Shown piece after piece: positions 7,342-15,744 of a stretch of DNA of 52,766 nucleotides; position 1 is the first letter of the stretch, and each line of letters opens with the position of its first letter. The stretch comes from a virus, in the IMG/VR virus record IMGVR_UViG_3300030110_002022, positions 1-52,766 of that record. One strand, written 5' to 3'. The notes under the pieces are model-generated. The model made no database searches, was not told where the DNA came from, and was given only the letters and a program-made list of their open reading frames with translations. The position numbers and the translations under genes were made by a program.

Positions 7342-7632
7342 ATGGGAAAAAAAGCTAACAGAAATATTGAACGTCTTAAACTTGCTCAAGAGCTACTTGA
7401 AAGACAAAAACCACCAACTTTTGATGCTCCTGACTTATTATCTATTGTTGAGAGAAAAAATAGAAAACTTCGTTCTGCTGATATATCAAGAGGAGCTATG
7501 TATAATTTACCCATAGATGATATTGCAGTTCAATCTAGAGAAAGTGCAAAAACTATTAGTGCAAAGTCAGGAACTTTTGTACAATGCCCAAGTAAAAAAG
7601 AAATTAAAATAAAAAAAACAAGGCTTACATAA
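7342..7632 (+). CDS. Basic protein of unknown function (96 aa)
   Basis: Lies between the 993-residue gene and the portal with gaps of 8 nt and 1 nt. AAGGTAATTT upstream can serve as ribosome binding site. The product is lysine/arginine-rich and probably helical at the N-terminus (NRNIERLKLAQELLERQ). It has no cysteine pairs beyond a single C and no membrane segment. Context suggests a minor head component. Confidence 0.65.
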   Translation: MGKKANRNIERLKLAQELLERQKPPTFDAPDLLSIVERKNRKLRSADISRGAMYNLPIDDIAVQSRESAKTISAKSGTFVQCPSKKEIKIKKTRLT

Positions 7633-7633
7633 T

Positions 7634-10045
7634 ATGGCACAAGATGATGATATTTTAGAAGAACAAGTTGTTGAAACAGATGAAATTATAGATGAACCTA
7701 TAGATGATGAAGCTGATCAACCTACAATAAATGATCCAGTTGAAGAAGATGTTGAGGTTGAGGTAACAGAAGGTGAAGATGATGGATCTGAAGAAGTTGA
7801 GGTTGAAGAAGATGACTTTTATTCTAATTTAGCTGAAACTTTAGATGAAAGAATATTATCTAAACTTGCAGGCGATTTAATTACAGATTTTAAAAAAGAT
7901 AAAGAGTCTAGAGCAGATTGGGAAAAGTCTTACATATCAGGTTTAGATTTATTAGGTTTTAAAAACAGTTCTGACAACCAACCTTTTGCAGGTGCGAGTT
8001 CTGTTACTCATCCTTTGTTAGCTGAATCTGTTACACAGTTTCAAGCACAAGCTTTTAAAGAATTACTTCCTGCTCAAGGACCTGTAAATACTCAAGTGAT
8101 TGGAGATGATTCTCCAGAAAAAGAGCAACAAGCTAGTCGTGTGAAAGATTTTATGAATTACATGATTACTGAAGTGATGGAAGAATACACAACAGACTTT
8201 GATCAATTACTTTTCTATCTACCCTTAGCAGGTTCTGCTTTTAAAAAAATATATTATGATGACGTAATGGATAGAGCTATAGCAAAGTTTATTCCTGCTG
8301 AAGATTTAGTTGTACCTTATTATGCTACTGATTTAAAAGACTGTGAAAGAATTACTCATGTAATTAAAATGAGTGAGAATGAAATATTAAAAAAACAAAG
8401 AGCTGGTTTTTATAGAGAGGTAGATATATTACCTTCTCGACAAGATGAAAATGAAGTTCAAGATAAATATAATCAAATAGATGGTGTTTCAGGTAATGAT
8501 GATACAGACAATCAATTTAATGTATTAGAGATTCATGTTGATTTAGATATTGAAGAGTATGAAGTTGAAAATTCAGAAAAGAATGTAAAGATACCATATA
8601 TCGTTACTATAGATGAAGGCTCACAAGAAGTTTTATCTATCTACAGAAATTATTCTCCTGAAGACCAGTTATTTAAAAGAAAAGAATATTTTGTTCATTA
8701 CAAGTTTTTACCAGGTCTGGGATTTTATGGGTTTGGTTTAATACATATGATTGGTGGTTTATCAAGAACTGCTACTGCTGCACTAAGGCAATTATTAGAT
8801 GCTGGTACTTTAAGTAATCTTCCAGCTGGCTTCAAATCAAGAGGTTTAAGAATTAGAGATGATGATCAACCTTTTCAACCTGGAGAATTTAGAGATGTAG
8901 ATGCTCCTGGTGGAAATATAAAAGATCAGTTTCAATTATTACCTTTCAAAGAGCCAAGTGGTACACTTTTTCAGCTTTTAGGTTTTGTTGTTCAAGCAGG
9001 ACAAAAGTTTGCTGGTACTTTAGACATGCAAACAGGGGAAGATAAACAAAATAGAGCAGTTGGAACGACTTTAGCTTTACTTGAACGTGGTTCAAGAGTT
9101 ATGTCAGCTATTCATAAGCGTTGTTATTACTCAATGAGGGTAGAATTTAGACTTTTAGCTGATGTTTTTGGCACATATTTACCTCCAAGTTACCCTTATG
9201 CTGTAGCTGGTGGTAATAATATGATAAAACAGGTAGATTTTAGTCCAGAAGTGGATATTATTCCTGTTGCAGACCCAAATATTTTCAGTTTATCGCAAAG
9301 AATTACTCTTGCTAGTCAGCAATTGCAGATTGCACAGTCTAATCCACAAATGCACGATCTAAGAGAGGCTTACAAAAGAGTATATTTGGCTATGGGAACT
9401 AAAGATATAGATAAATTACTAAAACCAACACCCAAACCAACACCAGTTGATCCTGCTGCTGAAAATGGTAAAGCTTTACGTATGGAAATACCCCAAGCTT
9501 TTTATTTTCAAAACCATGATGCTCATATTGCTACTCATGTATCTTTTATGAAAACAAGAATGGTTGAGGTAAACCCTATGGTTAATGCTTTATTGTTAAC
9601 TCATGTTATGGAACACATTTCAATGAAGGCAAGAGCACAAGTTATGATGGAAGTTAAAACAAATAGACCTGATTTAGTTCAATTAGAACAAGTTGACCCT
9701 CAATCTTATCTTGCAGAAACAGAAAGTATGATTGCTGAACAAATAGGTGTCTTAACTGCTATGTATGTTGAAACAGAACAAGGTGGTAAGAAACCAGATC
9801 CATTAGTTATGTTGAAACAAAAAGAATTAGATCTTAGAGCAATGGATATTCAAAGGAGAGCTCAAGAAAATGCTGCTGATATGCAAAGAAAGTCTGGTGA
9901 GTTTGCAGAGAGATTAGATTTAGACAGGATGAAACGTGAAGATGCAGAAGAAGCAGGTAAAGAAAGAATAAGAGTTGCTGATGAAAAATTAGATTTAACA
10001 GAAATGAAAATTATGAATGATATGGAGAAAAAAAATGAAAGGTAA
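7634..10045 (+). CDS. Portal protein (P22-like head-tail connector)
   Basis: The portal is the ring at the capsid vertex through which DNA enters and leaves and to which the tail binds. The protein (803 aa) opens with about 75 highly acidic residues. The conserved core begins near DWEKSYISGLDLLGF, followed by PFAGASSVTHPLLAESV, FLPGLGFYGFGLIHMIGG and GGNIKDQFQLLPFKEPS, blocks typical of P22-type portals in marine podoviruses. The C-terminal 120 residues are charged coiled coil, as expected for a barrel. Its place after TerL and before scaffold and capsid genes agrees. Confidence 0.9.
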   Translation: MAQDDDILEEQVVETDEIIDEPIDDEADQPTINDPVEEDVEVEVTEGEDDGSEEVEVEEDDFYSNLAETLDERILSKLAGDLITDFKKDKESRADWEKSYISGLDLLGFKNSSDNQPFAGASSVTHPLLAESVTQFQAQAFKELLPAQGPVNTQVIGDDSPEKEQQASRVKDFMNYMITEVMEEYTTDFDQLLFYLPLAGSAFKKIYYDDVMDRAIAKFIPAEDLVVPYYATDLKDCERITHVIKMSENEILKKQRAGFYREVDILPSRQDENEVQDKYNQIDGVSGNDDTDNQFNVLEIHVDLDIEEYEVENSEKNVKIPYIVTIDEGSQEVLSIYRNYSPEDQLFKRKEYFVHYKFLPGLGFYGFGLIHMIGGLSRTATAALRQLLDAGTLSNLPAGFKSRGLRIRDDDQPFQPGEFRDVDAPGGNIKDQFQLLPFKEPSGTLFQLLGFVVQAGQKFAGTLDMQTGEDKQNRAVGTTLALLERGSRVMSAIHKRCYYSMRVEFRLLADVFGTYLPPSYPYAVAGGNNMIKQVDFSPEVDIIPVADPNIFSLSQRITLASQQLQIAQSNPQMHDLREAYKRVYLAMGTKDIDKLLKPTPKPTPVDPAAENGKALRMEIPQAFYFQNHDAHIATHVSFMKTRMVEVNPMVNALLLTHVMEHISMKARAQVMMEVKTNRPDLVQLEQVDPQSYLAETESMIAEQIGVLTAMYVETEQGGKKPDPLVMLKQKELDLRAMDIQRRAQENAADMQRKSGEFAERLDLDRMKREDAEEAGKERIRVADEKLDLTEMKIMNDMEKKNER

Positions 10046-10232
10046 AAGATTTGGACCACCTCCTTCGAAAGGACCAAACCCACAAGGTATAAGAATAACT
10101 ATGATACAGATAGGAGGCTTATCGAATATGGGAAGTTTTGGTTGCCCTCATCGTGAAACTGGTGTAAAAAGTGATATACAAGGTATAAGTGATATACAAA
10201 TTAAAGGAAAAAAATTTATTGGTTTGAAATGA
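10035..10232 (+). CDS. Small basic protein with KFxG-type C-terminus (65 aa)
   Basis: ATG 10035 has GGAG 8 nt upstream and overlaps the portal end by 11 nt; an upstream in-frame start at 10017 has no such support. The protein begins MKGKRFGPPPSKGPNP and contains an SDIQ-GI-SDIQ repeat encoded by two AAGTGATATACAA copies. It ends IKGKKFIGLK, which aligns with IQGTKFNGIK at the end of the 272-residue protein at 18644. Function unknown; a capsid-associated small protein is likely. Confidence 0.6.
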   Translation: MKGKRFGPPPSKGPNPQGIRITMIQIGGLSNMGSFGCPHRETGVKSDIQGISDIQIKGKKFIGLK

Positions 10233-10822
10233 TTGCTGGAGATTCTTTAGAATACGAATTTATAACAGAAGAAATACAAAAGCTAAAATTCAACGATGTA
10301 GTTCTTACTTGCGAGATAGGTTTAAGAAGAGGGCTTGGTTCAAAAACAATTATGGATGCTGTTATAGAAAAAAATGTTCCACATTATAGACATGTCGCTA
10401 TTGATCCTTATGGAGATTTAAAATACCAGCACTCTGATGACGGACATGCTTATATAGCTGATTATAGTGATCACATGAAAGTAGAAACTTTATACGATTT
10501 AGTAAAGTACAAAGAATTTGCTTTTTTTGAATTTCCAGACACTTATTATTTTAAAATTATGAAAGATGGGTATCCATTTAGTATTAATGGTAGTACAGAA
10601 TATCATGAAAAATATACAGTTGTTCATTTAGATGGACCACACACAACATTAGCTGTTAGTCAACAAATTACTTTTTTTATGCGATACATGGAAGATGAAA
10701 GTATAATTATTATAGATGATCATAAATTAATAAAAACAAATACAATTGATTGGTCTCTAGAAAAAATAGGTTTTAAAAAAGTAAAAGAAGGCGAGAGGAA
10801 AATAATTTATAAAAGAAAATGA
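10229..10822 (+). CDS. Class I SAM-dependent methyltransferase-like protein
   Basis: Would transfer methyl groups from S-adenosylmethionine; the substrate is not evident. A Rossmann-type layout is visible: CEIGLRRGLGSKTIMDAV (about residues 28-45) as SAM motif I, VAIDPYGDL as the second acidic strand, VVHLDGPHTT, and IIIIDDHK as the strand-4/5 region. This resembles the Methyltransf_24/CmcI-like branch rather than DNA methylases, as no DPPY or PC motif is present. It starts in an overlap with the preceding gene and shares ATGA with the next, within late genes. Modification of sugar, protein or a host metabolite is possible. Confidence 0.7.
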   Translation: MIAGDSLEYEFITEEIQKLKFNDVVLTCEIGLRRGLGSKTIMDAVIEKNVPHYRHVAIDPYGDLKYQHSDDGHAYIADYSDHMKVETLYDLVKYKEFAFFEFPDTYYFKIMKDGYPFSINGSTEYHEKYTVVHLDGPHTTLAVSQQITFFMRYMEDESIIIIDDHKLIKTNTIDWSLEKIGFKKVKEGERKIIYKRK

Positions 10823-11031
10823 GAACTTTTGATAACGCATGGAAAATGGCAATATCGCACAAAAAATGTTCTTTTTGTGATCAGCCAGCAGCAGAGTATG
10901 AAAAGTTTAAATATTATTGTGAACAACATTGGAATAAATTGAAAGGATTACCATATGACTCTTCTAAGTTTGATAGGACCAGCGACAAAATTAATCGGAA
11001 AGTTCGTAGTAGACAAAGACAAAAAAAATGA
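10819..11031 (+). CDS. Small zinc-ribbon-like protein (70 aa)
   Basis: Starts in an ATGA overlap with the methyltransferase gene. C17-x2-C20 and C34-x2-H37 look like a zinc-binding site, followed by a basic C-terminus (RKVRSRQRQKK). This would suit nucleic-acid binding. The holin gene begins inside it in another frame, so both frames overlap for 77 nt. Confidence 0.6.
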   Translation: MRTFDNAWKMAISHKKCSFCDQPAAEYEKFKYYCEQHWNKLKGLPYDSSKFDRTSDKINRKVRSRQRQKK

Positions 11032-11365
11032 ATTAGCACACAAACTTGCTAGTATGGCCGAGAAACATGCGAATGAATTAGCAAAAGGTCAAATAGATAT
11101 TAATAAAGAACAAGCCAAACACCCAAGTATATTTGTTTCCGGAGCACGTCCAGCAATAATGTGGGTCTGTTGTTTAGGGCTCCTGTGGCAGTTTTTCATT
11201 CAGCCGATTGTAACTTATGTAGCTGTTATGTTTAACCCTGATTTCGTTCCTCTAAATTTGGAAATGGAGGGTCTCGTCACGTTAGTTATGAGCCTTCTAG
11301 GACTCGGAGCCATGAGATCCTTTGAAAAGTCAAAGGGTATTGCAAGAGATAACATGAAAAAATAA
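10955..11365 (+). CDS. Holin, GTA-type three-helix family
   Basis: Forms lesions in the inner membrane that let the lytic enzyme reach peptidoglycan. After a basic, charged N-terminal region the motif SGARPAIMWVCCLGLLWQF (from about residue 62) begins a hydrophobic segment. Further hydrophobic segments follow around IVTYVAVMF and LVTLVMSLLGLGAM. This matches the family of 3-TM holins known from gene transfer agents and marine phages. AAAGGA lies 10 nt before the ATG. The M15 peptidase at 16355 is the likely partner. Confidence 0.85.
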   Translation: MTLLSLIGPATKLIGKFVVDKDKKNELAHKLASMAEKHANELAKGQIDINKEQAKHPSIFVSGARPAIMWVCCLGLLWQFFIQPIVTYVAVMFNPDFVPLNLEMEGLVTLVMSLLGLGAMRSFEKSKGIARDNMKK

Positions 11366-11367
11366 TT

Positions 11368-11583
11368 ATGTACGATATTGATACAATACAAACAATAAAA
11401 GCTCAAATAAGAAAAAAAATAAATGAATTAAAAGAATTTATAGCTTACAGTGTAGACACAATAGAAGAATTACACTATGTTAGAGGTAAGATCAATGCTT
11501 TAGAAACATTGCTTCAGGACTTAAATGACCTGCAACGAAAGGAGAACAACATTCATGACTTTGGTGACACCCAAAAAACCTAA
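11368..11583 (+). CDS. Small coiled-coil protein (71 aa)
   Basis: Starts 2 nt after the holin gene. The whole product is a probable amphipathic helix or coiled coil (LKEFIAYSVDTIEELHYVR). Such short helical proteins often accompany head or lysis genes. The C-terminal third overlaps the start of the GroES gene, including its ribosome binding site AAAGGAGA. No function assigned. Confidence 0.6.
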   Translation: MYDIDTIQTIKAQIRKKINELKEFIAYSVDTIEELHYVRGKINALETLLQDLNDLQRKENNIHDFGDTQKT

Positions 11584-11989
11584 ATTAATAATACCTGAAA
11601 CTAAAGAAAATAAACCTTCTGTTCCAAGAGGAACTAAAGAGACAGGTGAGTATATAGATAGTTTACCTGACCCAGTTGGTTATCGTATTTTAGTTAAACC
11701 ACATGTACCAAGTAAAAAAACAAAAGGAGGAGTTATCCTTTCAGATAAGACTGCTGAAACTATGGAGATAACTACTGTAGTTGGTTTAGTAATTAAAATG
11801 GGTAATCTTTGTTACAAAGACAAAGAAAAATTTCCCAATGGACCTTGGTGTAAAGTAGGTCAATTTATAATTTATGGTCGTTATGCAGGAGCTAGGTTCA
11901 AAACTAACTTTGGAGAGCATAGGATTTTAAATGACGATGAGATTATAGCAACAATAAAAAAACCCGAGGATGTCCTCGCACTATTTTAA
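11555..11989 (+). CDS. groES: GroES-like co-chaperonin
   Basis: Caps the host GroEL chamber during folding, probably of capsid protein, as T4 gp31 does. The GroES core spans about residues 40-134 of 144: GYRILVKP, then a mobile loop with KGGVILSDKTAE, where the hydrophobic tripeptide VIL would contact GroEL, then VGQFIIYGRYAG and a final EIIATI strand. An N-terminal extension of about 38 residues is unusual compared with the 95-residue bacterial form. ATG 11555 was chosen because GGAG lies 10 nt upstream. It sits directly before scaffold and capsid genes. Confidence 0.9.
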   Translation: MTLVTPKKPKLIIPETKENKPSVPRGTKETGEYIDSLPDPVGYRILVKPHVPSKKTKGGVILSDKTAETMEITTVVGLVIKMGNLCYKDKEKFPNGPWCKVGQFIIYGRYAGARFKTNFGEHRILNDDEIIATIKKPEDVLALF

Positions 11990-11998
11990 GGAGTAGTT

Positions 11999-12901
11999 AT
12001 GGCTGAAAATGCAGTTGAATTAGATACTGACGGAATTGAAGAAAAACAAATATCTGTAGATGAATCACAATCAGATGTTAATGATAAACCTGAAATAGGA
12101 GAAGTAGATTTAGGTTATACTGATCCTATAAAAGAAGATACAAAAGCAAAAGTTATTACTACTGAATCTGATGATGTAGATGACTTATCAAAACATTCTG
12201 AAAATGTACAAAAAAGAATTAACAGTTTAACCAGACGAATGAGAGAAGCAGAAAGAAAAGAAAAAGCTGCTTTAGATTTTGCAAAAGGTTTACAACAAAA
12301 GTTTTCAAAAACAGAAGCTGATTTATATAAAACAGATAAAGAATATGTAAGTGAATATGAAAATAGAGTGGATGTTGAAACTGATAAAGTTAAAACTCAA
12401 TTGAAAGCTGCTATGCAAGATCAAGATTATGATAAGATGATGGAGGCAAATCAAAATCTTACAAGACTGGCTGTTGAAAAAGAAAAAGCTAAAATGAGAA
12501 AAACAGAACTTGATCAACAAGCTGAAAACGTCAAATTAACACAAGAACAAGAACAACAAGTAGTTCCTCAAGAACCAAGTCCAAGAGCAAAAGATTGGGC
12601 AGATAATAATACATGGTTTGGTCAAGACAAAGTAATGACTAATGCCGCATATACCATTCATTCAGATTTAGTTCAAAAGGGGTTTGACCCAGAGTCGGAA
12701 GACTACTATACTGAAATTGACAAACAACTACAGGAAAATTTTCCTAGTAAGTTTGCAAAAGAAAGACCGATCCAAACTGTTGCCTCAGCGGGGCGTAAAC
12801 AGCAAGGACGCAGAAAAGTGACGCTCACTCGGTCACAAGTAGCAATAGCTAGAAAACTCGGAGTGCCATTAGAAGAATACGCTAAATACGTGAAGGAGTA
12901 A
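11999..12901 (+). CDS. Putative scaffolding protein (300 aa)
   Basis: Has AAGGAG before the ATG. The protein is very acidic at the N-terminus, then highly charged and helical with a long coiled coil (about residues 70-190), and ends with a basic segment (RKQQGRRKVTLTRSQ). Composition, length and position between portal and capsid are those of podovirus scaffolding proteins, which fill the prohead and then leave. No sequence signature proves it; the assignment rests on context. Confidence 0.7.
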   Translation: MAENAVELDTDGIEEKQISVDESQSDVNDKPEIGEVDLGYTDPIKEDTKAKVITTESDDVDDLSKHSENVQKRINSLTRRMREAERKEKAALDFAKGLQQKFSKTEADLYKTDKEYVSEYENRVDVETDKVKTQLKAAMQDQDYDKMMEANQNLTRLAVEKEKAKMRKTELDQQAENVKLTQEQEQQVVPQEPSPRAKDWADNNTWFGQDKVMTNAAYTIHSDLVQKGFDPESEDYYTEIDKQLQENFPSKFAKERPIQTVASAGRKQQGRRKVTLTRSQVAIARKLGVPLEEYAKYVKE

Positions 12902-12904
12902 TAT

Positions 12905-13372
12905 ATGGAAAATAAAATAAACAAAACCTCACGCAGTTCAAGTGAAAGAAAAGAGAAAGTCAAAGCTTGGACTCCACCATCAAGTCTAGATGCACCCCCT
13001 GCACCAAATGGGTTCAAGCATCGTTGGATAAGAACTGAAAGCATTGGTTTTATGGATACAGGTAATGTATCTAAAAAACTTAGAGAAGGTTGGGAGTTCG
13101 TAAGAGCTGAAGAAGTAAAAAACCAACTTGGCGATCATGACTTTCCAGTGGTTCGAGAAGGCCAGTATCAGGGGTTAATCGGGGTTGGTGGCCTTGTGTT
13201 GGCAAGGATACCTGAAGAAATAGTCGAGCAACGCAGGAAATATTTTGAAAATATTACCTCTGACCAAGTAAAATCCGTTGATCAAGACATTCTAAGGGAG
13301 CAACGTCCTGAGATGCCTGTCAATATTGACAGACAATCACGGGTAAGTTTTGGTGGCTCTCGTAAGAAATGA
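12905..13372 (+). CDS. Conserved capsid-module protein (155 aa)
   Basis: Starts 3 nt after the scaffold candidate. N-terminal residues 1-35 are basic and proline-rich (KAWTPPSSLDAPPAPNG). The rest has a compact block GFKHRWIRTESIGF and VVREGQYQGLIGVGGLVLARIP. I remember similar proteins next to capsid genes in marine phage contigs, but not a function. The terminator hairpin at 13357 overlaps its last codons. Confidence 0.7.
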   Translation: MENKINKTSRSSSERKEKVKAWTPPSSLDAPPAPNGFKHRWIRTESIGFMDTGNVSKKLREGWEFVRAEEVKNQLGDHDFPVVREGQYQGLIGVGGLVLARIPEEIVEQRRKYFENITSDQVKSVDQDILREQRPEMPVNIDRQSRVSFGGSRKK

Positions 13373-13382
13373 GAGTTTTTTT
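13357..13382 (+). terminator. Intrinsic terminator before the capsid pair
   Basis: CTCTC (13357-13361) and GAGAG (13371-13375) form a short stem with a 9-nt loop, followed by seven T (13376-13382). It overlaps the stop codon of the preceding gene. The short stem suggests partial termination. Confidence 0.6.
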
Positions 13383-13409
13383 GTTAATTATTTTATAAGG
13401 AAATAAAAT

Positions 13410-14051
13410 ATGGCTAATACTAACGTATCGTTTGGCTTGAGACCTTTATCAAGATTAGGTTCAAGTTACAACACTACTGGTACTACTGAATACAGAATAG
13501 CCGCAGGAAACGCCAATAGAATTTACCAAGGGATGCCTGTAATACCTACAGCCGCAGGGGTCATTGATGATCTTCAAGCAGCAGCAGGTGGAACAGTTTC
13601 TATTTTAGGTGTATTCTATGGTTGCGAGTATGTTTCAAGTACTACAGGAGAAGTAATTTTCTCAAATAACTGGCCTGGATCTGGGGCTGATACAAATCAC
13701 CCAGTTAAGGCTTTCGTATATGACGATCCAATGCAATTATTTGTAATAGCAGTTGGTGATAATACAGGTGCAGCAACAGAATCTCTAGTGAGAGCTGACA
13801 TTTTTATGAACTGTCCATTAATAAATGGTAACAGTGGTAATAACACAACCGGTATTTCTACTGCTACAGCAGATTTACAAAATGCAGCAGATACCGCATC
13901 ACTTGCTTTGCGTATCATGGGTGTTCAAGAAGATCCTGAAAACTCAGATTTTACTGCTTTAGGTATTCCGTTGATCGTACGTATTAATAATCATTTCAAC
14001 GCACCGAACGGCTCCATAGCCCAAGGTACAGTTTCAACAACAGGAGTATAA
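13410..14051 (+). CDS. Putative capsid decoration or head protein (213 aa)
   Basis: Lies between terminator and major capsid gene with AAGGAAA upstream. The protein is rich in Gly, Thr, Asn and Ala with beta-type segments (GVFYGCEYVSS, KAFVYDDPMQLFVIAVGDN). It lacks membrane or enzyme motifs. Proteins of this look precede capsid genes in marine podovirus-like genomes and are usually structural. A decoration or cement role is inferred from position only. Confidence 0.65.
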   Translation: MANTNVSFGLRPLSRLGSSYNTTGTTEYRIAAGNANRIYQGMPVIPTAAGVIDDLQAAAGGTVSILGVFYGCEYVSSTTGEVIFSNNWPGSGADTNHPVKAFVYDDPMQLFVIAVGDNTGAATESLVRADIFMNCPLINGNSGNNTTGISTATADLQNAADTASLALRIMGVQEDPENSDFTALGIPLIVRINNHFNAPNGSIAQGTVSTTGV

Positions 14052-14054
14052 AGC

Positions 14055-14966
14055 ATGGCTATATCTAGAACACAATTAGTTAAAGAGTTAGAACCAGGCT
14101 TGAACGCACTCTTCGGTTTGGAATATAACAGATATCAAAATGAACATGCAGAAGTGTTTGTAACTGAATCCTCTGACAGAGCTTTTGAAGAAGAAGTAAT
14201 GTTAAGTGGTTTTGGTTCTGCCCCTGTGAAAGCAGAAGGTGGAGCAGTACAATTTGATGATGCAAATGAATCTTTCACTGCAAGGTATACACACGAAACC
14301 ATTGCTATGGCTTTCGCAATTACCGAAGAAGCAATTGAAGATAATTTGTATGACAGATTAGCTGGTAGATACACAAGAGCTTTAGCAAGAAGTATGGCAA
14401 ATACTAAACAAGTTAAAGCTGCAAATGTTCTTAACAACGCTTTTAACGCATCCTTTACTGGTGGCGATGGTGTTTCTTTATGTAACGCTTCACACCCATT
14501 ATTAAGTGGTGGTACAATGGCAAATACTTTAGGGACAGCTTCTGATTTATCAGAAACTTCTCTTGAGCAATCTTTAATTGACATTGCTGCTTTCACTGAT
14601 GAAAGAGGTTTAAAAATATCTCTACAAGGTGTTAAGTTGATAATTCCAAAAGAATTACAATTTACAGCTGAGAGAATTTTACAATCTCCTCAAAGAGTTG
14701 GGACAGCTGATAATGACATTAATGCTATGGCTTCAATGGGAATGATTCCACAGGGTTATAGAGTTAATCATTATTTAACTGATACTGATGCTTTCTTCAT
14801 TATGACTGATGCTCCAAACGGATTAAAGCAATTCGTAAGAAGCCCAGTCAAAACTGCTATCGAAGGTGACTTTGATACTGGTAACGTGAGGTTTAAGGCT
14901 AGAGAAAGATATTCTTTTGGTTTTTCTGATCCAAGAGGAATATTCGGATCACCTGGAGCAGCTTAA
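14055..14966 (+). CDS. Major capsid protein (303 aa)
   Basis: AGGAG lies 9 nt before the ATG. The protein resembles the Mu gpT-like or HK97-fold major head proteins. It has a helical N-terminus (LVKELEPGLNALFGLEY), a central block RYTHETIAMAFAITEEAI with YDRLAGRYTRALARSMA, SHPLLSGG, a strand GVKLIIPKELQFTAERIL, and ends KARERYSFGFSDPRGI. Length, position after scaffold and decoration candidates, and isolation between two terminators fit the most abundant virion protein. Confidence 0.85.
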   Translation: MAISRTQLVKELEPGLNALFGLEYNRYQNEHAEVFVTESSDRAFEEEVMLSGFGSAPVKAEGGAVQFDDANESFTARYTHETIAMAFAITEEAIEDNLYDRLAGRYTRALARSMANTKQVKAANVLNNAFNASFTGGDGVSLCNASHPLLSGGTMANTLGTASDLSETSLEQSLIDIAAFTDERGLKISLQGVKLIIPKELQFTAERILQSPQRVGTADNDINAMASMGMIPQGYRVNHYLTDTDAFFIMTDAPNGLKQFVRSPVKTAIEGDFDTGNVRFKARERYSFGFSDPRGIFGSPGAA

Positions 14967-14989
14967 CACCCAATCCCTATAAGGTGTAC

Positions 14990-15018
14990 AAGGGGGGCTT
15001 ACATAGTCCCCCTTTTTT
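14990..15018 (+). terminator. Strong intrinsic terminator after the capsid gene
   Basis: AAGGGGG (14990-14996) pairs with CCCCCTT (15008-15014), and the inner CT/AG can extend the stem across a G-U pair. It is followed by further T residues to 15018. It closes the capsid transcription unit. Confidence 0.85.
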
Positions 15019-15027
15019 ATGTATAAT
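14998..15027 (+). promoter_or_regulatory. Possible promoter for the 15112 gene
   Basis: A perfect -10 TATAAT lies at 15022-15027, with CTTACA (14998-15003) as a weak -35 at 18 bp. It overlaps the terminator hairpin and would restart transcription into the tail and lysis genes. Confidence 0.3.
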
Positions 15028-15111
15028 AAAATTACCAAGAAATATATAACTGATATAGACAGGCTTGGCTGACATCCCTAGTGGACTATATCTTTAAACT
15101 AGGAGCTAATA

Positions 15112-15732
15112 ATGGCGAATACAACTTTTTCAGGACCAGTCCGTTCCGAAAACGGATTTGAGACTGTATCCAAAAATGCAACTACTGGCGCAATAACAAT
15201 TACCAGTGGCGATAAGATGAAAAACGAAGCAGTAGGTGGTGCTGGTATTGAAGGCACAGCAGCAGTTTATATTACACAAGTAGAAAGATTAAAAAGTGAT
15301 ACAACTACTGGTGTCAATATAGTAAAAACAACTATTATGATTGACCTTACTGGATTAAATTCTGGTGGTGCAATAAACGACATTATCGGTAAAGATGGTT
15401 CGGGTGTAGCATACATTGGAAGAGTAACTACAGCAGATAATGGTGTAGTTTTTGGTGTGACTATGGAATCTTTTGAAACCCCAACTACTGGCGATCCAGA
15501 TATTAATTTATATTCAGCAACTGAAGGAACTGGTGTTGAAGATACTTTAATTACTGATTTAACATCCACTTTAATAATTAATGGTGGTGATCAAACTGTT
15601 GGCACAAGAACAGCTGGTGGTACAATTGCTGCTGATCAATATTTGTATTTAGCAAGTGGGACTGCGACAGCAGGAACTTTTGATGCAGGTAGATTAGTTA
15701 TCACAATACTTGGTTACGATGTAGCTAGTTAA
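15112..15732 (+). CDS. Putative structural protein (206 aa)
   Basis: First gene after the capsid terminator, with TAGGAG before the ATG. Part of that site can pair with an upstream CCTAGT (near 15077), which might limit initiation. The product is Gly/Thr-rich with beta-strand character and begins MANTTFSGPVRSENGFE, a start I associate with head or fibre proteins of marine phages. No catalytic motif. Probably a minor head or decoration protein. Confidence 0.65.
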   Translation: MANTTFSGPVRSENGFETVSKNATTGAITITSGDKMKNEAVGGAGIEGTAAVYITQVERLKSDTTTGVNIVKTTIMIDLTGLNSGGAINDIIGKDGSGVAYIGRVTTADNGVVFGVTMESFETPTTGDPDINLYSATEGTGVEDTLITDLTSTLIINGGDQTVGTRTAGGTIAADQYLYLASGTATAGTFDAGRLVITILGYDVAS

Positions 15733-15744
15733 TAGGAGATTATT

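Noticed and set aside
10229-10822. DNA methyltransferase
   Set aside because: SAM-binding motifs are present but no DPPY/NPPY or PC catalytic motif of DNA methylases.
14135-14596. Antisense open frame inside the capsid gene
   Set aside because: Capsid gene on the plus strand is certain; no start signal or protein-like pattern on the minus strand.
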